64,000 nt of DNA from JAQBVV01 sp965249205 (GTDB taxonomy: Bacteria; Acidobacteriota; Vicinamibacteria; Vicinamibacterales; UBA2999): positions 1,054,001-1,118,000 of the forward strand of contig CBDFLL010000005.1 of NCBI GenBank assembly GCA_965249205.1. The letters are read 5' to 3'. The translations under genes were made by a program, and so were the position numbers. This document shows, one piece after another, positions 16,805 to 26,633 of the stretch (within the stretch, counting starts at the first letter, position 1; every line of letters starts with the position of its first letter). A model generated the notes under the pieces. That model saw only the letters and a list, made by a program, of their open reading frames with translations, made no database searches and was not told the DNA's origin.

Positions 16805-17710
16805 ATGGCACTCATCGAGTGCGTACCCAACGTGAGCGAGGGGCGACGCGCGGAGATCGTCGAGAAGCTGGTGCAGAGCGTTCGGCATGTTCGGGGGGTG
16901 CGGCTTCTGGACCACTCGTCGGATCGGCAACACAATCGATCAGTCTTCACCATCGTCGGCGAGGCGGCCCGGCTGCAGGAGGCCGTGTTCTCATTATGTG
17001 ACGGTGCCCTCTCCGATATCGACTTGCGGACCCACGCAGGCGCGCATCCCCGGGTTGGGGCCGTCGACGTCGTGCCTTTCATACCGATCGAGGGTGCCGG
17101 GATGGAAGAGTGCGCCGCGCTCGCGCGCGCGACCGCCTCTGAGATCGCGCGACGTTTCCGCGTGCCCGTCTACCTCTACGAAGAGGCATCCACCGATCCA
17201 GTCCGCAAGCATCTGGAGGATATCCGACAGGGGCAATTCGAAGGGCTCGCCGAGAAGATGTCACGTCCGGGCTGGGCACCGGACTATGGGCCACGAGCCC
17301 CCCATCCCAGCGCGGGCGCATCCATCGTCGGGGCTCGAATGCCGCTGATCGCGTACAACATCAACCTCGCGAGCAACCGACTGGACGTGGCGCAGCGCAT
17401 CGCGGCAACCGTTCGACACAGCGGTGGCGGCTTCCCACACGTCAAAGCGATGGGACTTGTACTGGAGGACCGCAACATCGTGCAGGTATCGATGAATCTG
17501 ACGAACTACGAATCCACGCCTATTGTGCGCGTCTTCGAGGCGGTCTGCCGAGAGGCGCAGCGCTACGGAGTGGAGGCGCTCGAGAACGAGATCATTGGCC
17601 TGGTGCCACGAGCCGCGCTCGCCGGGCTGACTGAATCCTTCGCGCGACTCGGACCGATTCGAGAGGAGCAGATCCTGGAGACAAGGCTCAGGCAAACTGG
17701 CGGCGCGTAA
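16805..17710 (+). CDS. ftcD: Glutamate formimidoyltransferase
   Basis: A 301-residue protein with the complete formiminotransferase domain: IECVPNVSEGRR at the start, LDHSSDRQHNRSVFT, then DLRTHAGAHPRVGAVDVVPF and VYLYEEAS. It transfers the formimino group from formiminoglutamate to tetrahydrofolate in histidine breakdown. No cyclodeaminase domain is attached. The ATG at 16805 gives the normal N-terminus; the open frame extending to 16205 overlaps the divergent TPR gene. No other histidine-utilisation gene is in the window. Confidence 0.9.
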   Translation: MALIECVPNVSEGRRAEIVEKLVQSVRHVRGVRLLDHSSDRQHNRSVFTIVGEAARLQEAVFSLCDGALSDIDLRTHAGAHPRVGAVDVVPFIPIEGAGMEECAALARATASEIARRFRVPVYLYEEASTDPVRKHLEDIRQGQFEGLAEKMSRPGWAPDYGPRAPHPSAGASIVGARMPLIAYNINLASNRLDVAQRIAATVRHSGGGFPHVKAMGLVLEDRNIVQVSMNLTNYESTPIVRVFEAVCREAQRYGVEALENEIIGLVPRAALAGLTESFARLGPIREEQILETRLRQTGGA

Positions 17711-17875
17711 CCAGTCGACCCGCTCCACCCTTTTCTGCCTTCTGTCTTTATCGGTTTCAGGGTTACCATTCGTGCTCGCCATGACTTCCGTCGATCTTTT
17801 CGCACTGCGGGCAACGCTTGGTCTGAACGGCTTCCTCTCTCCCCAGCCTGCGGCCTCCCATCGTCGTTCCCAGCG

Positions 17876-20794
17876 ATGACGCTATCCGCGAGCTCCGCCG
17901 CTGACCGGCACACTGAGGCGCACGCGATCGACACCGAGGCGCTCCGCAAGGAGTTGTATCAACGCATCGAAGGCGAGGTCCGTTTCGACACGATCTCGCG
18001 TGGTCTCTACTCCACCGACGCAAGCGTGTACCAGATCAAGCCGCTCGGCGTCGTGGTACCGCGGTCACGTGAGGATGTGATCCAGCTCGTCCAGATCTGC
18101 GCGAAGTATCGGTGCCCGTTGACGATGCGCGGCGGTGGCACCTCACAGGCTGGGCAGGCGATCGGTGGGGGCCTGATCGCTGATACCTCGAAGTTCCTTC
18201 ACCGCATCCTTCAGCTGAATGCCGAGGAGGGCTGGGTACGCGTTGAGCCGGGCGTCGTGCTCGACGAGTTGAATGCGCACCTGCGTCCGCACGGCGTCCG
18301 CTTCGCGCCCGATATCTCGACGGCCAGCCGCGCCACGATCGGCGGCATGATGGCGAACAACTCGAGTGGTGCGCGCTCCGTGCTGTACGGCAAAACGATC
18401 GATCACGTGCTCAGGCAGGAGGTCGTACTGTCGGACGGCTCGGTCGCTGAGTTCGGACCGCTCTCTCCGACCGATCTGGAGGCCGCCAGCACCGGTTCGA
18501 GCCTGGCTGCCGAGTGCTACCGCGTCGTTCGCGACATCGCCGAGACGCACGCTGGAGAAATCGATCGACGCTTCCCGAAGGTCGTCCGACGGGTGGGTGG
18601 ATACAGCCTCGACGAATTCGTGCGCCCGGGACAACCCTTCGACATGACGAAGCTGATGGTCGGGTCTGAAGGCACGCTCGGAGTCGTACTCAACGCCACG
18701 CTCAACCTCGTGCCGCTGCCGAAGGCCAAGGCGGTGATGGCGATCCAGTTCGGCGATCTGCTTGAATCACTCGCCGCCACGCCGGTGATCCTGAAGCATG
18801 GCCCGTCGGCGATCGAGGTTATGGACAGATTCATCCTTGGCCACACGCGTCAAAGCGCTGAACTCGACGCCCTCCGGAGAGGATTCATCGACGGCGAGCC
18901 CGGCGCGCTGCTGTGCGTCGAGTTCTACGGGGATCGAGAAGAGGACCTGCCGCCTCGGCTGGACGCGGTTGAGCGCGAGCTGCGTCAGCGGAAACTCGGG
19001 TACCGCTACCATCGCGAGCTCGATCTGCCCGGACAGGCACGCGTCTGGCGCCTCCGTGAAGCGGCACTCGGTCTGTCGATGGCGATGAAGTCTGACGCGA
19101 AATCGCTGTCTTTCGTCGAGGACACCGCGGTGGCGCCGGAGAAGCTTCACGACTACATCGCGAGATTCTTGGCAATTGTCGAGCGGCACGGAACCTCCGC
19201 CGGGGTGTACGCGCACGCGTCGGTCGGATGCCTGCACGTGCGACCGGTGGTCAACATGAAGACAGACGCTGGCGTCCGCCTGTTTGAATCGATCGCGACC
19301 GAGGTCGCCGACCTTGTCCTCGAGTTCGGGGGCGCGCTGTCGGGTGAGCATGGAGACGGCCTGGTTCGCAGCCCGTTTATGCGCAAAATGTACGGGGCGA
19401 CGTTGTACGACGCCTTTCGCACGATCAAGCGCACGTTCGACCCGCACGGCATCTTCAACCCAGGCAAGATCGTGGACGCTCCTCCACTCACCGAGAACCT
19501 CCGTTACGGCGCGGGCTATCTCACGCCCGATCCCGCGACGCACTTCGATTACTCGGAGTTTGGTGGCTTCGGCGGTGCCGTCGAGATGTGTAGCGGACTC
19601 GGGGCATGCCGCAAGAAGCTCTCCGGCACGATGTGCCCGTCGTACATGGCCACACTCGAGGAGACACACTCGACCCGTGGACGCGCGAACGTGTTGCGCA
19701 TGGCGATGGCGGGACGCCTGGGCGAGTCTGGCCTCGGCGTCCAGGGCGTATACGAGACGCTCGACCTCTGCCTCGAGTGCCGAGCCTGCAAAACCGAGTG
19801 CCCCGTAGGCGTCGACATGGCCCGGTTCAAGAGCGAGTTCCTGGCCGACCACTGGGCTCGGCACGGCACCGCACTTGACGCGCGCCTACTCGGGAGTGTC
19901 CGTACGGTTGCGACCTGGGGCAGCCGCCTTGCGCCGGTATCGAACTGGCTGGCCGACGCCGCGCCCGTGCGGTATCTGAACGAGCGTCTCCTCGGCATCG
20001 ATCGCCGTCGGACGCTGCCCAGATTCGAGCGTCGTACGCTCGCACAGCGCGCACCAGCGGCCGATGACCAGTGCGAGGCCGTGCTGTTCAACGACACCTT
20101 CACCAACTACTACGACCCCGTCATCGGCACTGCGGCGCTCGATGTCATGGCCGCCGCCGGGATTCGGGCGGGACTGGCACAGCACGGATGCTGCGGCAGA
20201 CCGCAGATCTCCAAGGGTCTCCTTGGCGAAGCGGCACGGCTCGCGGCACGTAACACCGAGGCGCTCTATCCTCACGCCGCCGCAGGCAGGCCGATCGTGT
20301 TCTGTGAGCCTAGCTGCCTGTCGGCGATACGGGAAGACTGTCCGGCTCTCCTGAGGGGCGAAAGCCGGGAACGCGCGGAGGCCGTCGCGAAAGCCGCGGT
20401 CCTCTTCGAGGAGTTCGCCCAGACGCTGCTCCCGCGTCTCACCCTCGCGCAGGGCCCGCCGAACATCCTGCTCCACGGGCACTGCCACCAGAAGTCGATG
20501 GGGCTGGTGCCCCCGGCGAAATCGCTGCTTTCGAAGATCCCTGGGGCGTCTGTGACCGAACTAGACTCAGGCTGCTGCGGCATGGCCGGGTCTTGGGGAT
20601 ACGCGCGGGACCACTTCGAGGTGTCACGTGCGATCGGCGAGAGGATGCTCTTCCCGGCCGTCCGAGCGCGGACACCCGGCACGGTGGTGGCGGCCGCCGG
20701 CACGTCGTGCCGACATCAGATCCATGACTTCACCGGCGCCGACGCCGTCCACCCGGCCGTGCTGCTCCAATCGCTCCTGGTCCGGGGCGACTAA
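17876..20794 (+). CDS. FAD-binding and Fe-S oxidoreductase (D-lactate dehydrogenase/YdiJ type)
   Basis: A 972-residue fusion. An FAD_binding_4 domain (MRGGGTSQAGQAIGGGLIAD, then FAPDISTASRATIGGMMANN) is followed by an FAD-oxidase C-terminal domain (VYAHASVGCLHVRPV, FGGALSGEHGDGL). Two cysteine clusters for 4Fe-4S centres come next (CSGLGACRKKLSGTMCPSY and CLECRACKTECPVG). The end has CCG-type heterodisulfide-reductase-like motifs (HGCCGRPQISKG, HGHCHQKSM, SGCCGMAGSWGY). Such fusions oxidise D-2-hydroxy acids such as D-lactate or 2-hydroxyglutarate; the substrate cannot be told here. Its TAA stop is part of CTAA at the edge of a palindromic element. Confidence 0.88.
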   Translation: MTLSASSAADRHTEAHAIDTEALRKELYQRIEGEVRFDTISRGLYSTDASVYQIKPLGVVVPRSREDVIQLVQICAKYRCPLTMRGGGTSQAGQAIGGGLIADTSKFLHRILQLNAEEGWVRVEPGVVLDELNAHLRPHGVRFAPDISTASRATIGGMMANNSSGARSVLYGKTIDHVLRQEVVLSDGSVAEFGPLSPTDLEAASTGSSLAAECYRVVRDIAETHAGEIDRRFPKVVRRVGGYSLDEFVRPGQPFDMTKLMVGSEGTLGVVLNATLNLVPLPKAKAVMAIQFGDLLESLAATPVILKHGPSAIEVMDRFILGHTRQSAELDALRRGFIDGEPGALLCVEFYGDREEDLPPRLDAVERELRQRKLGYRYHRELDLPGQARVWRLREAALGLSMAMKSDAKSLSFVEDTAVAPEKLHDYIARFLAIVERHGTSAGVYAHASVGCLHVRPVVNMKTDAGVRLFESIATEVADLVLEFGGALSGEHGDGLVRSPFMRKMYGATLYDAFRTIKRTFDPHGIFNPGKIVDAPPLTENLRYGAGYLTPDPATHFDYSEFGGFGGAVEMCSGLGACRKKLSGTMCPSYMATLEETHSTRGRANVLRMAMAGRLGESGLGVQGVYETLDLCLECRACKTECPVGVDMARFKSEFLADHWARHGTALDARLLGSVRTVATWGSRLAPVSNWLADAAPVRYLNERLLGIDRRRTLPRFERRTLAQRAPAADDQCEAVLFNDTFTNYYDPVIGTAALDVMAAAGIRAGLAQHGCCGRPQISKGLLGEAARLAARNTEALYPHAAAGRPIVFCEPSCLSAIREDCPALLRGESRERAEAVAKAAVLFEEFAQTLLPRLTLAQGPPNILLHGHCHQKSMGLVPPAKSLLSKIPGASVTELDSGCCGMAGSWGYARDHFEVSRAIGERMLFPAVRARTPGTVVAAAGTSCRHQIHDFTGADAVHPAVLLQSLLVRGD

Positions 20795-20937
20795 AGCGCT
20801 TTTTATGACCGTGTGGCGTTCGAGTAGCAGCAATGCCAAAAATGGTTACGGCATTCGGCGGGACCGAAGCGTTGCAGTAGTGCGTGCAGAAGTACCATGA
20901 CTCGCCCAGTCAGTACAGGGGCTCTTTGAAAAGCGCT
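20795..20937. repeat. Palindromic MITE-like element A, flanked by CTAA/CTAG
   Basis: A 143-base non-coding element with inverted ends (AGCGCTTTTTATGA and AAAAGCGCT). It is flanked by CTAA (20791-20794, including the dehydrogenase stop TAA) and CTAG (20938-20941). The interior contains AGAAGTACCATGACT, similar to CAGGAGTACCACGC in the adjoining element, so the two are probably related. Confidence 0.7.
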
Positions 20938-20941
20938 CTAG

Positions 20942-21059
20942 CGCGGATTTCATGAGCGGGTAGCCCCCCCGCAGCCCAACGCCGGCATGGTTTCGGCACT
21001 CGGTCGAGTGCAGCGTCAGGAGTACCACGCCCGCGCACTACGTACAAGTGAAATCCGCG
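20942..21059. repeat. Palindromic MITE-like element B (CGCGGATTTCA ends)
   Basis: A 118-base element directly after element A. Its ends are CGCGGATTTCA and the exact complement TGAAATCCGCG. The left flank is CTAG; the right flank, TTGG, looks like a decayed form. Similar ends recur at 34548, 54080 and 61985-62041. Together elements A and B fill the 300-base gap between the dehydrogenase gene and the NTF2-like gene. Confidence 0.8.
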
Positions 21060-21095
21060 TTGGACCTGACCGCAGCCGAGCGCGTCTCCCCTCAC

Positions 21096-21596
21096 CTACC
21101 GGCCGCTGAGATCGGCCGACCCGTTCACGCGCGTCTTGAAGCGCCAACCCTGCGGGGTCTTGACCAGCGTGTCTGTGTACTGGCTGACACGTGTGATGAC
21201 GGCTGGGCTCTGGGCGACGTCGACAAACAGATTCAGAACAATGCCGCTGGCCCCCTCAGCGGTGGCTGTAATCAAGGGTGTCAGCGGGGCGTGCCGCACA
21301 GTTGATGAAGAGCGGCCCCTGACGAAATCGAGCAACGCTTGGCGGCCCACACGATTGCCAAACGATCCGTCCTCCGTGAACAGGTTCGCGTAGACCTCCG
21401 CGTCGCCGCTGTCGAGCGCCACGGGGTACCGGAAGTACAGCTGCAAAATTTCTGCGTAGTCGTTTCCCGTGAGTGCGGGGACGCTGGTCTGGGCGAGGGC
21501 CGGACACGCCAGCCCGACGACAAGGACAATGACTGCGATGAAACGGCCGCGGCCTCGCAGGCCGGCCACACAGGGAAACAGGCGATCTGGATGCAT
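21096..21596 (-). CDS. Exported SnoaL/NTF2-like protein
   Basis: A 166-residue protein with an N-terminal signal sequence (GRFIAVIVLVVGLACPALAQ), so it is probably periplasmic. The mature part has an NTF2-like cone fold pattern: DYAEILQLYFRYPVALDSGD, AEVYANLFTEDGSF, GRQALLDFVRGR and the ending WRFKTRVNGS. These domains often act as small isomerases, binding modules or dehydratases, and the ligand cannot be inferred. The ATG at 21596 gives a proper signal peptide. Confidence 0.7.
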   Translation of the reverse strand: MHPDRLFPCVAGLRGRGRFIAVIVLVVGLACPALAQTSVPALTGNDYAEILQLYFRYPVALDSGDAEVYANLFTEDGSFGNRVGRQALLDFVRGRSSSTVRHAPLTPLITATAEGASGIVLNLFVDVAQSPAVITRVSQYTDTLVKTPQGWRFKTRVNGSADLSGR

Positions 21597-21713
21597 ATGG
21601 TTACTCGTCGCGGACCAGTGACCAACCCGCATGGAGGCGGCCTGCCGCATGTGACCGCGAAATTGCGGCGTCGAATTGTGCCACGCTATGCGGCGGACGG
21701 CGCAGAGTCTTCA

Positions 21714-22880
21714 CTACGCAACATCGCGATGCTCGCGATAGCCCCTGGCGGCGATCGGCCAGACACCGACAACACGATCGCCATCGAGCACATAAAACAC
21801 ATCGTGCAGATTGATGGTCGGGTCGATGTGCGACGGCTGGAAATAGACGCGATCACCCACGCTCAGGCCGCAATCCGGCGGAACCGTGATGGTCGCATGC
21901 TCGTCATTGAGGGCGACGACCTCGGCGCCAACAACATCTTTCGCCACCGGGTAGCCATGATCCTTCGTCATCGACTTGTGCCCGCAGTCGGTGACGCACC
22001 GTCCTGGCTCTGGGCGACTGATGACGGTGCCCAATACCCACAAGGCTTGCTCGAACGGGAGATCGAGCCGCCCGTAATCGCTGTCCATCAGCACGTACGA
22101 GCCCGCCTGGATCTCAGTGACGCCGTCGACGCGACCGCTGATGTCGTACGTGCCTGTGCCACCCGCCGACACCGTATCGCACGGAAGGCCGTCGGCCCGA
22201 AACAGATTCGCCGTGTTCACAAGACGTGCCATCGCCTGGCGCGTGCGCTCTTCGCGCTCTGCACGTTCAGCAAGACCAACCAGGTGGCCTTCGTACCCCA
22301 TCACACCGCGCAAGGTCAGGCCCGTGGCAGCGACGATGTGCCGGCCCAAGCTCACGGCGGCACTCCCCGGCGCAACGCCGCATCGCGCCATCCCGACATC
22401 CAGGTCGACAAGCACACCAACAGTGACCGCTGCACGGCATGCCGCATCGCCAACCCGCTCCAGCCCGGCCGACGAATCAACCGCTACCGTCACGGGTACG
22501 CGACGCGCGAGCTCGGCCACGCGTTCGCACTTGCCCGCTCCAACGGGCTCGTTGGCGATCAAAATGTCGCCGGACACCTCAGCGAGTAGATCGGCCAACG
22601 CAGATGCCGCCACCTCCGCCTCTGACACCGTCGCGCACGTCAGGCCCGTGCATGACCCTGCCGCGAGCTGACGTCTCGCGATCTCGGGCGTCTTGTGGGC
22701 CTTGAAATGCGGGCGCAGCCGACAGGGCCCAGCGGAAAACACACTCGCCATCCGTTCGATATTTCGCTCCATCGTGGCAACATCGATCACCAGCGCCGGC
22801 GTCGGAATCCCACGAACATCGTGGACACCACGTTCGAAGGCCGGCCTCGCCTCCCCACGGAATCGAGGCGGTTCAGACAC
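21714..22880 (-). CDS. D-threonine aldolase / D-serine dehydratase-like PLP enzyme
   Basis: A 388-residue alanine-racemase-fold enzyme. RLRPHFKAHKTPEIARRQ contains the lysine that binds pyridoxal phosphate. VDLDVGMARCGV, GVMGYEGHL and CDTVSAGGTGTYDI form the phosphate-binding side of the barrel. The C-terminal beta domain holds TDCGHKSMTKDHG and the metal-type histidines PSHIDPTINLHDVF. The family cleaves or dehydrates D-3-hydroxy-amino acids. GTG 22880 overlaps ntrX by 8 bases and restores the IPTPALVIDVATMERNI start typical of the family. It is the last gene of the operon. Confidence 0.82.
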   Translation of the reverse strand: MSEPPRFRGEARPAFERGVHDVRGIPTPALVIDVATMERNIERMASVFSAGPCRLRPHFKAHKTPEIARRQLAAGSCTGLTCATVSEAEVAASALADLLAEVSGDILIANEPVGAGKCERVAELARRVPVTVAVDSSAGLERVGDAACRAAVTVGVLVDLDVGMARCGVAPGSAAVSLGRHIVAATGLTLRGVMGYEGHLVGLAERAEREERTRQAMARLVNTANLFRADGLPCDTVSAGGTGTYDISGRVDGVTEIQAGSYVLMDSDYGRLDLPFEQALWVLGTVISRPEPGRCVTDCGHKSMTKDHGYPVAKDVVGAEVVALNDEHATITVPPDCGLSVGDRVYFQPSHIDPTINLHDVFYVLDGDRVVGVWPIAARGYREHRDVA

Positions 22881-24270
22881 CGGACTCGTCTTCTCCTCGG
22901 CGAGAAGGGGTGATGCCGAATCCGCGCATCTTACGGTAGAGGTTGCTGCGCTCGATACCCAGCAGGTCTGCTGTGCGTGAGATGTTGCCGTGCTGCGCGG
23001 CCAATGCGCGCCGAATGTACCCAGCCTCGAACCGGTCCCGCGCCTCGTGCAGCGTCTTCGCCGCGACCGTCTCGGCCCCTTCTGCCGGCGCGCCATCACC
23101 GGGAGTGAGGCCTCGATCGAGAAACGAGAGATCGCGCGACGAGATCCGCTCGCCGGGCACCATGATCATCAGACGCTCGACCACATTGTGCAGTTCACGT
23201 ACATTACCGGGCCACTCGTACTGACGAAGGGCAACGATGGCATCCGACTCAAATGTCTTGGCACGCCGCCCGTACTCACGCGCAAGCATCGCCATGAAAT
23301 GGTTCGCGAGCAACGGAATGTCCTCCTGCCGATCGCGCAACGGTGGCACGAGAATCGGGACCACATTCAAACGAAAGTACAAATCTTCTCGAAACCTGCC
23401 CGCCCGGATCTCCGCCGGCAGATCCTTGTTTGTGGCAGCGAGTACGCGCGCATCTACGCGGATTCGGGACGACCCACCCACCGCCTCCATAACCTGCTCC
23501 TGCAGTACGCGAAGCACTTTGGCCTGCGTTTTCAGGCTCATGTCCGCGATCTCGTCAAGGAAGATCGTGCCGCCGTGGGCGGCCTCGAACTTGCCTCGGC
23601 GGTCGGAAACCGCGCCGGTAAACGCGCCGCGCACGTGTCCGAAGAGTTCACTCTCAATCAGCTCTTCAGGTATCGCCGCGCAGTTGACCTCGACGAACGG
23701 GGCTGCGCGCCGCTGGCTCGACTGGTGGATGTTCCGAGCGACCAACTCCTTACCGGTGCCGTTCTCTCCGATAATGAGTACCCGGCCGTTGGTGGGTGCC
23801 GCCATATCCACCTGCTCCTTCAGCTTCGTCATGGCGTAGCTGTCGCCAACCATCAACGTGCTGCGCGCGTCCACTTTCGCCCGCAGGACGCGGTTCTCTA
23901 CCTCGAGCCGCCGCTGGCGAAAGGCATTGCGAACAACGAGCGTGGTCTTCTCCAGCGAAAGCGGTTTCTCGACGAAATCGAACGCACCCATCTTGATGGC
24001 GCGCACCGCGGACTCGATACTGCCGTGCCCGGAAATGATCACCACCTGCACGTCGATCTGGCGTTCGCGCATGCGCGCCAGCGTCGCGAGGCCGTCCATG
24101 CCAGGCAGCCAGATGTCGAGCAGCACGACGTCGTACGCCTGGCGAGCCAGACATTCAAGGCAGGCCTCGCCACTCTCGACCGCGTCCACCTCGTAGCCCT
24201 CGTCCCGCAACACGCCACCAAGCGCACTGCGCACGCCCGGCTCGTCGTCAACGATCAGAATCGAAGGCAT
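22873..24270 (-). CDS. ntrX: Sigma-54-dependent response regulator NtrX
   Basis: A 465-residue bacterial enhancer-binding protein. The receiver domain has the phospho-acceptor Asp 52 (VVLLDIWLPGMDG). The AAA+ domain has Walker A GENGTGKE at 168-175, the sigma-54 contact loop GAFTGA at 215-220 and ATNKDL. The C-terminal Fis-type helix-turn-helix reads GNISRTADLLGIERSNLYRK. It lies 6 bases after the sensor kinase gene, forming a classical NtrY-NtrX pair linked to nitrogen or envelope control. Its end overlaps the PLP-enzyme gene. Confidence 0.9.
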   Translation of the reverse strand: MPSILIVDDEPGVRSALGGVLRDEGYEVDAVESGEACLECLARQAYDVVLLDIWLPGMDGLATLARMRERQIDVQVVIISGHGSIESAVRAIKMGAFDFVEKPLSLEKTTLVVRNAFRQRRLEVENRVLRAKVDARSTLMVGDSYAMTKLKEQVDMAAPTNGRVLIIGENGTGKELVARNIHQSSQRRAAPFVEVNCAAIPEELIESELFGHVRGAFTGAVSDRRGKFEAAHGGTIFLDEIADMSLKTQAKVLRVLQEQVMEAVGGSSRIRVDARVLAATNKDLPAEIRAGRFREDLYFRLNVVPILVPPLRDRQEDIPLLANHFMAMLAREYGRRAKTFESDAIVALRQYEWPGNVRELHNVVERLMIMVPGERISSRDLSFLDRGLTPGDGAPAEGAETVAAKTLHEARDRFEAGYIRRALAAQHGNISRTADLLGIERSNLYRKMRGFGITPSRRGEDESGV

Positions 24271-24276
24271 GGGGTC

Positions 24277-26592
24277 TTAACAAGGAAGTTCGATCACGAA
24301 CCGCGTCCCATGCGGCACGTTCTCTGTGACAGTAACACTCCCACCATGCTCCGTCACGATGCGGCGCACGATCGCGAGGCCGAGTCCGCTCCCACGCTGC
24401 TTGGTCGAATAGTGCGGCAGGAAGAGCTTCTCTCGCTCTGCCGGCGGAATACCGGGACCGTTGTCGGCCACCACGATGCGAATGGCATTCTCCGCCGGCA
24501 CATGGTCAGTCTCGATGTCGATGACCCCACGCTGCGCCATCGCCTCGACGGCATTGTCGATGAGGTTGATCAGCACGCGACGAATCTGCTCGGGATCGAT
24601 CGACACCTGCGGGAGCGCCGCCGCGAATCGGGGACGCAGATCAACAGCCGTGAAGATGCCACGGTAGAGGGCAAAGACGTCGGTCAGGAGCGCGTGAATA
24701 TCAGTCGGCACAGCCCGCGGTGACGGCATGCGAGCAAACTGCGAAAACTCATCAACCAGACCTTTCAGCGACTCCACTTCTCCGACGATGGTCGTGGCGC
24801 ACTCATCGACAAGCGCTTGTGTCGGTGCCGGGGCGCCGGCGAAATGCCGTTGCATCCGCTCAGCGCTCAGCTGAATCGGCGTCAGCGGATTCTTGATCTC
24901 ATGGGCCAGGCGGCGCGCCACTTCCCGCCACGCCGCAACCCGCTGTGCGCGAATCAGGGGCGTCACGTCTTCCAGAACGAGTACCACGCCGTCCGAGACT
25001 CCGTCCTCTCGTCGCAACGGCGTTGTCATGACCGCCAGATGTATGTCGCGGCCGTCTCGCGTGATCGACACGTCCTGCGGCAGAGCCGCGTCACCGCCCC
25101 GAGACGCCTCGTCCATCACAGTCGCCAGCGGCCTCAGTTCTGGCGAGCCGAACACTGTGGAGGCTGGCTGGCCCGCGGCACGGTCGCCCAGACCGAGCAA
25201 CCTCGACGCGGCAGCGTTCATCGTCCGAATGTTGCCGGCGGTGTCCACGGACACGACACCCGTGGCAATGCGCTGCAAGATCGTCTCGACGTACCGCCGC
25301 CGCCCCTCAACGTCGAGGTGCTTCTGCTCAAGGTCGATCGCGGACCGTTCGAGACGCCGACGACTTGCCGACAGGTCGGAGGCCATGCGGTTGAACGCCT
25401 CAATGAGCGACCCGAACTCGTCACGCGTCTCGGCTTCCACATGGTGGTCAAAATGCCCCGCGCCGATCTCGTTCGCCGCGACCGCCAACATCTGAACCGG
25501 CCGGGTGATCCGCTTGGCGAGATACAACCCCATCCACGTCGAACCCACGAGAATCATGAGCGTCAGCATGAAGAAGAATGACAGATACACGCCGGCGAGC
25601 GGCCGTTGGAGCACCCGTAGTTGCTGGTAGTCTTCGTACGCCTCGGTCATGCGGCGGGCACGCGCCGCGAACTGCCCCGTCACGTATTCGCTGGCGATCA
25701 CGACTCCCACCAGCGGCCCTCCTGGAGATGCGCGAATCGGCACGGCGCTGCGGATCAGGTCGCCGCCATCAGCCAAGCGCTCGACCACGGGGGCCGTGAC
25801 CTCGCCAGCCGCCGCGCCGGCCGCGAGCCGAGCTGCCGAACCGCCCGCCACCGGGCTCGGCAGCGACGCGCCGCCGACGCCGACAACCGGAACGAGCACC
25901 GGAGCGTTCAACGTACCGACCGGCTCAGCTCGATACACCTCGACCAGACTGACGCGTTCTTGGAGCACGTCGGGCTCGACAATGGCTCTCACCGCCGTCT
26001 CCGACGATGCAGAGATGTCGATGGCGGCGAGCGCTCGGGCCAGTTGCCCCGCCTGCGCCGCGACCAGGCGCTGCCGCTCCTCGTAGTGGTCGCCGGCGAT
26101 GGCGTTGGCCGAGGAGAGGACGTCATCCATCGGCGCGTTGAACCAACGATCCACGCTGTTTCGAATAAGACCGCTGCCCACAAGCAGGACAAGCAGCGCT
26201 GGAATGATGGTCATCCCGAGCAGCACCGCTACGAGCTTGCCGCGGAAGTGCGCAAACGGCAGCCCGCGCCGCTTCTCGACAAGGAGCTTGACGATATTGC
26301 GCGCGAGCACGAATGCGAGTGCGACCAGAATCGTCAGATTCGTCGCGGACAAGGCGTAGAGAACAACCTCGGTCAGGAAATCTGGCGCGAGCGTGGCCGA
26401 CCGACTCGCGAGCGCCAGCAGGCTCACCAGGGCGGCGATCAGGACGCCGACCCCGATCAGGAGCAGAACCGTGTTATCTCGAATCGGTCGAAGTCGACCT
26501 GGCACGGAGTTGGGCCTCGGTGGCGGCGCCACCGGATTGTTCCGCGGAGGGGACTCACGGAGCGTGGTTGCCATTGTTTCTCGACGGCCCAT
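24277..26592 (-). CDS. ntrY: NtrY-type membrane sensor histidine kinase
   Basis: A 771-residue kinase. The N-terminal half holds several membrane helices (VLLLIGVGVLIAALVSLLAL, LVAVLLGMTIIPALLVLLVG) and an extracytoplasmic region, with a later helix before a HAMP domain. A PAS domain follows. The phospho-accepting histidine is in RRLAHEIKNPLTPIQLSAE near residue 563, and the ATP-binding domain has NLIDNAVEAM, DNGPGIPPAE and GSGLGLAIVRR. It presumably phosphorylates the NtrX encoded next. An ATG at 26574 (MATTLRES) is an equally possible start, since neither has a strong ribosome site. Confidence 0.88.
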   Translation of the reverse strand: MGRRETMATTLRESPPRNNPVAPPPRPNSVPGRLRPIRDNTVLLLIGVGVLIAALVSLLALASRSATLAPDFLTEVVLYALSATNLTILVALAFVLARNIVKLLVEKRRGLPFAHFRGKLVAVLLGMTIIPALLVLLVGSGLIRNSVDRWFNAPMDDVLSSANAIAGDHYEERQRLVAAQAGQLARALAAIDISASSETAVRAIVEPDVLQERVSLVEVYRAEPVGTLNAPVLVPVVGVGGASLPSPVAGGSAARLAAGAAAGEVTAPVVERLADGGDLIRSAVPIRASPGGPLVGVVIASEYVTGQFAARARRMTEAYEDYQQLRVLQRPLAGVYLSFFFMLTLMILVGSTWMGLYLAKRITRPVQMLAVAANEIGAGHFDHHVEAETRDEFGSLIEAFNRMASDLSASRRRLERSAIDLEQKHLDVEGRRRYVETILQRIATGVVSVDTAGNIRTMNAAASRLLGLGDRAAGQPASTVFGSPELRPLATVMDEASRGGDAALPQDVSITRDGRDIHLAVMTTPLRREDGVSDGVVLVLEDVTPLIRAQRVAAWREVARRLAHEIKNPLTPIQLSAERMQRHFAGAPAPTQALVDECATTIVGEVESLKGLVDEFSQFARMPSPRAVPTDIHALLTDVFALYRGIFTAVDLRPRFAAALPQVSIDPEQIRRVLINLIDNAVEAMAQRGVIDIETDHVPAENAIRIVVADNGPGIPPAEREKLFLPHYSTKQRGSGLGLAIVRRIVTEHGGSVTVTENVPHGTRFVIELPC

Positions 26593-26633
26593 CGGCGTGC
26601 GACGGCGCCGATTCGATACCTCGACGCGCTCAG

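Noticed and set aside
22990..24723. 577-residue plus-strand open frame
   Set aside because: Antisense to ntrX and ntrY, which have clear motifs; no domain features.
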